The notes under the pieces were generated by a model. The model was not told where the DNA came from, made no database searches, and saw only the letters and a list, made by a program, of their open reading frames with translations. Below, one piece after another: positions 8,437 to 14,868 of a stretch of DNA of 64,000 nucleotides (the stretch's first letter is position 1; each line of letters opens with the position of its first letter). The stretch lies in assembly GCA_047600765.1 (NCBI GenBank), contig JASGKF010000001.1, forward strand, positions 1,736,001 to 1,800,000. The letters run 5' to 3'. The translations under genes were made by a program, and so were the position numbers. This DNA is from Viridibacterium sp047600765. GTDB lineage: Bacteria; Pseudomonadota; Gammaproteobacteria; Burkholderiales; Rhodocyclaceae.

Positions 8437-8498
8437 CTGCATTTGCAGCGTTTCGACGAGCCCCGCGGCGACGACAGTCACTGCTGCATTTGCAGCAG
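8437..8498 (+). promoter_or_regulatory. Twin palindromes upstream of the TauE-like gene
   Basis: CTGCATTTGCAG occurs at 8437-8448 and again at 8484-8495, the second embedded in the longer palindrome CTGCTGCATTTGCAGCAG (8481-8498). The repeats are 47 bp apart start to start. They resemble a tandem operator for a regulator other than the GntR protein, but the factor is unknown. Confidence 0.5.
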
Positions 8499-8568
8499 CG
8501 CTGTTGATTTTCGTGCAGCATGATCACCAATTCCGTGCAGTACGGAAGACAGCGGGGGAGGGTTCTGC

Positions 8569-9369
8569 ATGCTGACGGCCATCGTGGGAGCCGTACTGAT
8601 TGGTCTCATCATGGGTAGCTGCGGCGCAGGCGGCGGCATCCTCACCGTCCCCCTGCTGATCGCCACGCTGGGCCTGCGCATGCAGGAGGCCGCTCCGGTG
8701 GCGCTGGTCGCCATCTGCAGCAGCACCGCTGTCGGCGCCATCGATGGTCTGCGTGCCGGTCTGGCGCGTTATCGCGCCGCCATCGTCATCGCCCTGTGCA
8801 GCCTGCCCTTCACTTCGCTGGGTCTGCACCTCGCGGCGATCCTGTCCCAGCACTGGCTGATGCTGGGCTTTGCGGGCATCTGCCTGATCTCGGCCCTGCG
8901 CATGTTGTTTGCGCCGATGCGCGACGAAGGCACGCCCACCTTCCGCAACGTGGGCGTGATCAACGCCGCCACCGGGCGCTTCCACTGGTCCCCGGCGACA
9001 GCCGCCGTGATGTCCAGCGTCGGTGCCGCCAGCGGCATGATGACCGGGCTCTTCGGTGTCGGTGGCGGCTTCGTCATCGTGCCCATGCTGCGCCGGCTGA
9101 CACACCTCTCGCAGCGCGGCTCTGTGGCCACCTCGCTGCTGGTGATGGCCCTCGTCAGCTCGGGCGGCGTGTGCATCGCGCTGTTGCATGGCGTGTCACC
9201 ACCACCCGTTCTGACCCTCAGCTTTGCCGCGGCCACGGTCACAGGCCTCATCGCCGGCCGCCTGCTCAACCGCCGCCTGCCCTCGACGAGCCTGCAGCGC
9301 CTGTTCGCCATCGCACTGGTGCTGGTTGGTGTCGCCATGCTGCTCAAGGCCATCTACCAGTGGCACTGA
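8569..9369 (+). CDS. TauE/SafE-family (DUF81) membrane exporter
   Basis: 266 residues, about eight helices in two homologous halves, each starting with a glycine-rich segment (GSCGAGGGILTVPLL near 17 and GLFGVGGGFVIVPML near 160). This family exports sulfite, sulfoacetate or related anions in organosulfonate degraders. GGGGGAGGG six bases before ATG supports the start. It is divergent from the AprBA-like/ABC operon and shares its control region, which is the strongest contextual hint that the operon handles an organosulfur compound whose sulfur group is released and exported (inference). Confidence 0.88.
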   Translation: MLTAIVGAVLIGLIMGSCGAGGGILTVPLLIATLGLRMQEAAPVALVAICSSTAVGAIDGLRAGLARYRAAIVIALCSLPFTSLGLHLAAILSQHWLMLGFAGICLISALRMLFAPMRDEGTPTFRNVGVINAATGRFHWSPATAAVMSSVGAASGMMTGLFGVGGGFVIVPMLRRLTHLSQRGSVATSLLVMALVSSGGVCIALLHGVSPPPVLTLSFAAATVTGLIAGRLLNRRLPSTSLQRLFAIALVLVGVAMLLKAIYQWH

Positions 9370-9397
9370 TTGACCTGCCCGCACATCTGGTGGCGCA

Positions 9398-10579
9398 ATG
9401 CCGGTCATGAGCTCTGCTGCTGACACCCTGCTGGAACGCATCCGCCACAACGACGCCGATCGCGACCCCGAACGCCTGGCGCTCAAGTACGCGGCATGGC
9501 GTGCCGACCCCTTCGCCTTCCTGCGTGGCACGGCCTGGTTGTTCAACAGCCGCCTGCCGGCCATCGCCGCACTGCGCGATGCGCCACTGGCCTGGGCCTG
9601 CGGTGATCTGCATCTCGAGAACTTCGGCAGTTACCGCGGCGACAACGGCCTGGTCTACTTCGACATCAACGATTTCGACGAAGCCCGCCTTGCACCGGCG
9701 ACGCTGGATCTGCTGCGCCTGCTGGTCAGCGTACATGTCGCTGCGCCGGGGCTGGAGATCACGCCGGATGAAGCCGGACTGCTGTGCGCGCAGACGCTGG
9801 AGACCTGGATCGCCACGCTCGCCAGCGGCAAGCCGCGCTGGGTGGAGCGCGACACGGCACGCGGTGTGGTCGACGACCTGTTGTCCAGCCTGCGCAAGCG
9901 CAGCCAGCGCGACTTCCTCGACAGCCGTACGCGACGACATGGCAAGCAGCGGCGTCTGCGGCTCGACAACGGCAAGGCCCTGCCGCTGCACGAAGACGAG
10001 CACGACGCCCTGCTGCAACGCATGCGCGACTTCGCCCTGTTGCAGGACGAGCCGGGCTTCTTCAAACCACTGGACGCCGCACGCCGCGTCAGCGGCAATG
10101 CCAGCCTTGGCCTGCCGCGTTACATCGTGCTGGTGCGTGGCGAAGGTTCGCCAGATGGCAACGCCCTGCTTGATCTCAAGTTCGCAGCCCCTGTTGCCGG
10201 CGAAGAACAACAGCTCGACCCGGCAGCACGGTTGATTGCCATACAGACACGCATGCAGGCCGTTCCGAATGCTTTCCTGCAGTCACTCGAATGGCGTCTC
10301 GAACATTTCGTGCTGCGCGATCTGCAACCCGCGCAGGACCGCGTCGACCTCGCCCTGTGTCGCTGCAAACCGAAGCGCCTCGCCAGCCTGCTGCAGACGC
10401 AAGTCGAGGTGCTGGCCTGGGCACAACTGCGCAGTGCCGGGCAGCACGGCAGTGACAGCATGGAAGCCCTGCAGGCCTTCGCTGCCCGCAAGAACTGGCG
10501 GGCACCCCTGCTGCGCAGTGCGCAACAAGTTGCAACACAAACCCGCCGCGATTGGCAAAACTTCCGCGCCGCGGGTTGA
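9398..10579 (+). CDS. DUF2252 family protein
   Basis: 393 residues, start ATG 9398 (a second ATG lies three codons on). Carries the DUF2252 signature: an AWACGDLHLENFGSY segment near residue 65 followed by YFDINDFDEA, which resemble the catalytic-loop and metal-binding motifs of kinase/phosphotransferase-like folds. Soluble, no signal peptide. The function of DUF2252 proteins is not established; a phosphotransferase relationship is inference from the HGDLH-N-D pattern. 28 bp downstream of the TauE-like gene on the same strand, so it may be cotranscribed. Confidence 0.88.
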   Translation: MPVMSSAADTLLERIRHNDADRDPERLALKYAAWRADPFAFLRGTAWLFNSRLPAIAALRDAPLAWACGDLHLENFGSYRGDNGLVYFDINDFDEARLAPATLDLLRLLVSVHVAAPGLEITPDEAGLLCAQTLETWIATLASGKPRWVERDTARGVVDDLLSSLRKRSQRDFLDSRTRRHGKQRRLRLDNGKALPLHEDEHDALLQRMRDFALLQDEPGFFKPLDAARRVSGNASLGLPRYIVLVRGEGSPDGNALLDLKFAAPVAGEEQQLDPAARLIAIQTRMQAVPNAFLQSLEWRLEHFVLRDLQPAQDRVDLALCRCKPKRLASLLQTQVEVLAWAQLRSAGQHGSDSMEALQAFAARKNWRAPLLRSAQQVATQTRRDWQNFRAAG

Positions 10580-10623
10580 GGCACAATGCCGCGCATGCCA
10601 ATTGAATCCATGAGGAACGCCAC

Positions 10624-11103
10624 GTGAGCAACCCCTTCACCCCGCCCAATGCACCGGTCGAAGACCCGAAGGAATCGCAGCAGGGACCGCGCAAGGGGTC
10701 ACGCATCAAGGCCCTGCTATGGGGACTGGCGGTGGACATCGGCGGCACGCTGGTGCTGTCCGTCGTACTGGGCATTGCCTTCAGCATCAGCCTCGCTGCG
10801 TCGGGCATGTCGGCAGAGCAGATTGCCGCCAATGCCAATGATCTGCCCATGGACTCATGGATCATGATCGTCGGCTACGTCGGCGGCTGCCTGTTCTCGG
10901 CTCTGGGTGGCTACGTCTGTGCGCGCAAGGCGGGGGAGAACGAATTTGCGCTCGGTGCCGTCATGGCCGTACTGAGCGTCGTGCTGGGTGTGCTGATGGG
11001 AAGCCGGCAGTCTTTCGCCATGCACCTCGTGGGCGCCGTGCTGACCTTCCTCTCCGTCATGATCGGCGTGCGCTTCGGCGCCGTGCAGAACCGCAAACGC
11101 TGA
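10624..11103 (+). CDS. Small four-helix membrane protein, unknown function
   Basis: 159 residues from a GTG start preceded by GAGGAA eight bases upstream. A charged N-terminus (to about residue 28) is followed by hydrophobic segments near 30-55, 78-98, 107-122 and 130-148. No family recognised. Lies 44 bp after the DUF2252 gene on the same strand. A role cannot be given. Confidence 0.7.
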   Translation: MSNPFTPPNAPVEDPKESQQGPRKGSRIKALLWGLAVDIGGTLVLSVVLGIAFSISLAASGMSAEQIAANANDLPMDSWIMIVGYVGGCLFSALGGYVCARKAGENEFALGAVMAVLSVVLGVLMGSRQSFAMHLVGAVLTFLSVMIGVRFGAVQNRKR

Positions 11104-11208
11104 GCGACACCGCCCCTCCGGGCACTGACTGCCCCATGTGGTCACTTGTACCGGCGCGGGCAGATCCTGAAGATACGGGCGAACCCATCTATCAGCTCAG
11201 GATCTGCC

Positions 11209-11739
11209 ATGCCCATGAAACTCCATCTCGGGGAGAACCGTTGTTCCATTCCCCGCGTACTCAGCAAGGTCTACAAGTACGCACGCTTCGACGCCGTCTA
11301 CAGCCTGCGCGTCGGCGACAGCGACATCATCAGCATCAACCCGGAGAAGCAGCTCACCGACGCCTGGAAGCACATTGCCGAAAACTGCGCGAAGAGCGAG
11401 AAGTGCAATGACTACTTCAAGAAGCTGCACCGCACCCGCAGCCTGTCCGACATCATGGAAAAAGACGAGCTCGTTTTCCACCTGCTGACGCCAATAGGCA
11501 AGTACACCGAGAACGACCTGCCCATGGGCAACGGCGCGGGCAAGGACATCGGTATCAGCCTGTTCGCCCTGATCGACGGCCGCGACGACGTCAAGAAGAT
11601 GGCCGCCACCGTGCTGCACGAAATCGCCCACTACGCCGGCGCCTCGACCGACCCCGAGGGTGCGCAAGCCCTGCAGGCTGAAAACTCGCTGGTGCCTTGC
11701 GGCCTGAAGCCTTACTTCAACAAGGACGCCAAGGGCTGA
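11209..11739 (+). CDS. Putative zincin metallopeptidase (aspzincin-like)
   Basis: 176 residues from ATG 11209; the upstream extension to 11146 looks non-coding. The C-terminal third has VLHEIAHYAGASTDPEGAQA: a zinc-binding HExxH with an Asp seven residues after the second His, the spacing pattern of M35/aspzincin peptidases (HExxH..GTxD). Four cysteines could form disulfides (CSIPR, NCAKSEKC, VPCG), yet no clear signal peptide is seen. An antibacterial or effector-like protease is possible but not shown. No neighbour explains it. Confidence 0.65.
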   Translation: MPMKLHLGENRCSIPRVLSKVYKYARFDAVYSLRVGDSDIISINPEKQLTDAWKHIAENCAKSEKCNDYFKKLHRTRSLSDIMEKDELVFHLLTPIGKYTENDLPMGNGAGKDIGISLFALIDGRDDVKKMAATVLHEIAHYAGASTDPEGAQALQAENSLVPCGLKPYFNKDAKG

Positions 11740-11752
11740 GTTGCCAATCGTT

Positions 11753-11802
11753 CGATAGATGGTGGCAATTGCCATTAAAACGCCAATCAATTGGATCTAT
11801 CG
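11753..11802 (+). promoter_or_regulatory. Inverted repeats upstream of the Nramp gene
   Basis: CGATAGAT (11753-11760) and ATCTATCG (11795-11802) are exact inverted arms enclosing the palindrome GGCAATTGCC (11764-11773). They lie 65 bp before the likely Nramp start. Could be a metal-responsive operator; no match to a named MntR or Fur consensus can be claimed. Confidence 0.4.
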
Positions 11803-11866
11803 ACATCGCTCACCCACAATGCCATCAAGCCCGTCTGCACGGGCATTGATCGCAGCGGGACAACTC

Positions 11867-13144
11867 ATGAGCGCACTCATCCTGGCCGTATCCGGCGCCC
11901 CATCACACGCAGCAAGCAGCGTGCGCTTGCGCCGCCTCGTTGGCCCCGGACTGCTCGTCGCGGTCGGCTACGTCGATCCCGGCAACTGGGCCACCGATAT
12001 CGCTGGCGGCTCGGCCTTCGGCTACCAGCTGCTCGGTGTGGTGATCCTCGCCAGCCTCATCGCCATGGTGTTCCAGACCCTTGTGGCACGCGTGGTGCTG
12101 GCTACGGGTGAAGATCTCGCCACGCTCAGCGCGCGCCACATGCCGCGTGCCGTCGCGCGTGCCGCCTGGCTGGCCGGCGAGGCAGCGATCCTCGCCACCG
12201 CTTTCGCCGAACTCGTCGGCGGCGCCATTGCACTGCAGTTGCTCCTGCACATCCCGCTGCCCGTCGGCATTGCCGTCACCGGCGTCGCCACGGCGGCCTT
12301 CCTTGCGCTCTCGGGCCTGCGCGACGGCGCGCACGAGAAGGTGGTGAACGCACTCATCGCCGTCGTCGCACTGGCCTTCATTGTGCTGCTCGTACAGATC
12401 GGCCCGGACTGGCTTGCTGCCGCACAGGGCGTCGCCGACACCGGCAAGGCGCTTGGCCAGCGCGAGGGACTGGTGCTCGCGCTGGGCATCCTCGGCGCGA
12501 CACTGATGCCGCACAACCTCTACCTCCACTCCGGCATGCTCGCCGAGCGCATGCGTGGCGTACGCGATGCAGACAAAACCATGGCCTACCGCATCGCACG
12601 CAATGACACGGTCGTCTCGCTCAGTCTCGCCATGCTCGTCAACGCCGCCATCATGATCGTCGCGGCCGCGTCGCTCTCTGCCAGTGGCGTGCAGGTCAGC
12701 AGCGTCGAAGGCGCGCACGACGCCATGCGTGAAGTACTCGGTGCGGGTGCGGCCATCCTCTTTGCCGTTGCCCTCTACGCCGCCGGCCAGAGCTCGGCAA
12801 TCACCGGCGTGATGGCTGGCCGTGTCATCAGCAAGGGTTTCGCGCAAGGCGGTGCTGCCCGCTCGCGCGTCGAACGCTGGCGTGGCGTCGTGACGCGCAT
12901 CGTGGTCGCGCTTGCGGCGCTGGGCATCATGGCAGTCAGCGGCAAGACCGATGCCGATGCCCTGCTCGTCGCCAGTCAGGTCGTGCTGGGTATCGCCTTG
13001 CCGTTCGCCCTCGTGCCGCTCGTCATCATTGCCTCACAGCGCCGCATCATGGGTGATCGCGTCATCGGCATGCCGGCACGACTCGCTGTCGGCGGCATCA
13101 CGGTGGCCATCATCGGGCTCAACATCAGCAGTATCGTCGGATGA
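11867..13144 (+). CDS. mntH: Nramp-family divalent metal importer
   Basis: 425 residues from ATG 11867, about 11 helices. The two Nramp hallmarks are present: DPGNWATD in helix 1 and the helix-6 motif MPHNLYLHSG, whose Asp/Asn/His residues coordinate Mn(II)/Fe(II) and couple proton movement. Earlier in-frame ATGs (11759, 11819) would place the upstream inverted repeat inside the gene and add a non-homologous extension, so the later start is preferred. Family length (410-440) agrees. The protein should import Mn(II) or Fe(II) across the inner membrane. Confidence 0.9.
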   Translation: MSALILAVSGAPSHAASSVRLRRLVGPGLLVAVGYVDPGNWATDIAGGSAFGYQLLGVVILASLIAMVFQTLVARVVLATGEDLATLSARHMPRAVARAAWLAGEAAILATAFAELVGGAIALQLLLHIPLPVGIAVTGVATAAFLALSGLRDGAHEKVVNALIAVVALAFIVLLVQIGPDWLAAAQGVADTGKALGQREGLVLALGILGATLMPHNLYLHSGMLAERMRGVRDADKTMAYRIARNDTVVSLSLAMLVNAAIMIVAAASLSASGVQVSSVEGAHDAMREVLGAGAAILFAVALYAAGQSSAITGVMAGRVISKGFAQGGAARSRVERWRGVVTRIVVALAALGIMAVSGKTDADALLVASQVVLGIALPFALVPLVIIASQRRIMGDRVIGMPARLAVGGITVAIIGLNISSIVG

Positions 13145-13248
13145 CGGCGCTGAGGAAGCTCTGCCGCAACGCTCCATCAAATGTCACCAGCATCGCGGCA
13201 TGGCGCTGCTAAACTCGCCGCGGTCGAATAAACACTCAGAGAATACTC

Positions 13249-14127
13249 ATGGCATCCAGAATTTCATTCGCAAGCCTCCTGGTAGTTTTTCTGTCTTGTT
13301 ACAGCGCGCTTTCCGCTGCCGATCAGCTCACCATCACCTGGTCAGAAGCCATGGCGGACGGCTCGTCCCTGCGCAAGGCGCTGGATCAACCGGTGCGAGT
13401 GATCACAGACCCGGAGCAGCTTCCGCCAGCCATAGAGCGTTTGAAGCCGGACAACTACAAGCGCAGCAGCTCGTTCAACAATAGCAATGGGGACAAGTAC
13501 AAGTGCCTCGAAGCGCTCACCAACGCCGTAAAAGCCATCGTTCAGGTTGCGGGCGCACGCCAGTACGACGCAGTTTTCATCGGCGATGGCATGCCTGGAG
13601 AGCGCTTCCCGACCGGCACCTTCAAATGCCTTCGCGGGTTTGCCACAAATGACGTGATCTTGCGCGCCGAATTCATCGTCACCGCCGAGCATGCAAAGAA
13701 GCTTGCCGAGGGTCACCCGCTGCCAGCGCCTCCCAGGAAAGTGCGGTCCAGTGTCATCAGCATCCCGATCAGTGAAGCGCTTGCGATGCCTGGCGTACAA
13801 AGCTTCTTGCAAACACAGAAGCTCACGCTGCACTGGGGTTTCCAGAACCAGCCGTCCTTCACCGAAGGCGTCTGGCCGAAAGCCTTCGAAGGCAGCGCCA
13901 GAGTGTCTGCCTACTCGAATGCCCGCGCCGCCTGCCTCGCGGCTTTCGAGAACACACTCATTGACTTGTCCGAGAGGCTGGAAGGAACGAAGTACGGGGC
14001 TGCCATCCGCCTGCACAGCTGGTTGGCAGACCAACCCGCACCCGTCGACAGTCAGTTCGACTGCGAGGTAGGCGGCCGCTCGGTCGATGTACTCATCGCA
14101 GGCATGCTGGTGACGCTGAAACCCTGA
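13249..14127 (+). CDS. Secreted protein with duplicated excinuclease-ATPase-like (misnamed) domain
   Basis: 292 residues with a signal peptide (MASRISFASLLVVFLSCYSALSA). Two related halves follow: the second half has ISIPISEALAMPGVQSFLQ, a Cys/Ala-rich helix AACLAAFENTLIDLS, and a closing FDCEVGGRSVDVLIAGMLVTL, the pattern of small exported proteins often annotated as excinuclease ATPase subunit. The first half repeats it in weaker form (KCLEALTNAVKAIVQVAGA then FKCLRGFATNDVILRAEF). Periplasmic or surface role unknown; the tandem arrangement is an observation from sequence pattern only. Confidence 0.65.
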   Translation: MASRISFASLLVVFLSCYSALSAADQLTITWSEAMADGSSLRKALDQPVRVITDPEQLPPAIERLKPDNYKRSSSFNNSNGDKYKCLEALTNAVKAIVQVAGARQYDAVFIGDGMPGERFPTGTFKCLRGFATNDVILRAEFIVTAEHAKKLAEGHPLPAPPRKVRSSVISIPISEALAMPGVQSFLQTQKLTLHWGFQNQPSFTEGVWPKAFEGSARVSAYSNARAACLAAFENTLIDLSERLEGTKYGAAIRLHSWLADQPAPVDSQFDCEVGGRSVDVLIAGMLVTLKP

Positions 14128-14174
14128 AGGCGTAGCATGCGCATCGTTGCTTGCCGATCCACAGGAGACGTCGC

Positions 14175-14759
14175 ATGAAGTCCTTGTTCTGTCTGCCCCT
14201 GCTTGCCCTCAGCCTCGCTGCCACCGCGCAGGACATGCCCAAGCGCAAGCCCGGCCTGTGGGAGATGAAGATGGAGAGCGCGCAGATGCCCATTCCCGGC
14301 GGCATGACCATGCTCCAGTGCACCGACCCCGCGACGGATGCCGAGCTGCAGAGCAAGAGCATGCAGCAGGGCCAGCAGCCGAACATGAAGTGCGAGCCCG
14401 CGGTGGTCAAGAAGCTGCCGAATGGCTATGACTCGCTGGTGGTGTGCAAGAGCGAACGTGGCACGACCACCATGCACTCCATCGCCGTCGGCGACTTCAA
14501 CTCCAGCTACCAGGTCGACATGACCGTACGCACAGACCCGCCGCCCAAGAACGGCATGGGCGAGATGAAGAGCCAGGTCAAGGTGCGCCATCTCGGCGCC
14601 TGTACGGGCGGGCTCAAGCCCGGCGACATCAGCGTGAACGGCATGGTGATCAACAGCCTCGGCAAGGGCGGCACCCAGGCCCCGGCCGGCAACGGCAAGA
14701 TGTCGCAGGAAGACATCCAGAAGATGATGGAGCAGATGAAGAAGCAGATGGGCAAGTAG
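14175..14759 (+). CDS. DUF3617 periplasmic protein
   Basis: 194 residues from ATG 14175, backed by AGGAGA eight bases upstream. Signal peptide MKSLFCLPLLALSLAATAQ, then the DUF3617 core beginning KRKPGLWEMKM with conserved cysteines in MLQCTDP, KCEPAVV, VVCKSERG and LGACTGG. A Lys/Met-rich tail (EDIQKMMEQMKKQMGK) ends it. Widespread in proteobacteria, function unknown. Followed at once by a strong intrinsic terminator. Confidence 0.82.
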   Translation: MKSLFCLPLLALSLAATAQDMPKRKPGLWEMKMESAQMPIPGGMTMLQCTDPATDAELQSKSMQQGQQPNMKCEPAVVKKLPNGYDSLVVCKSERGTTTMHSIAVGDFNSSYQVDMTVRTDPPPKNGMGEMKSQVKVRHLGACTGGLKPGDISVNGMVINSLGKGGTQAPAGNGKMSQEDIQKMMEQMKKQMGK

Positions 14760-14791
14760 CTTGAGCCCCCGGTGACGGCACACTGCGGTCG

Positions 14792-14826
14792 CCGTCACCC
14801 CCCCCCGAGGGGGTGACGGTTTTTTC
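14792..14826 (+). terminator. Rho-independent terminator
   Basis: CCGTCACCCCC paired with GGGGGTGACGG, small C/G loop, then TTTTTT at 14820-14825. A competing shorter stem (GGTGACGGC at 14771-14779 with GCCGTCACC) lies just before it. Ends plus-strand transcription before the convergent GGDEF gene. Confidence 0.9.
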
Positions 14827-14868
14827 TTGAGGCGGCTCTGCGAAAAAACCGGTCGCCTCAGGCGAAGT

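Noticed and set aside
8387..8575. 62-codon open frame before tauE
   Set aside because: Covers the palindromic control region, overlaps the tauE start and has no ribosome site.
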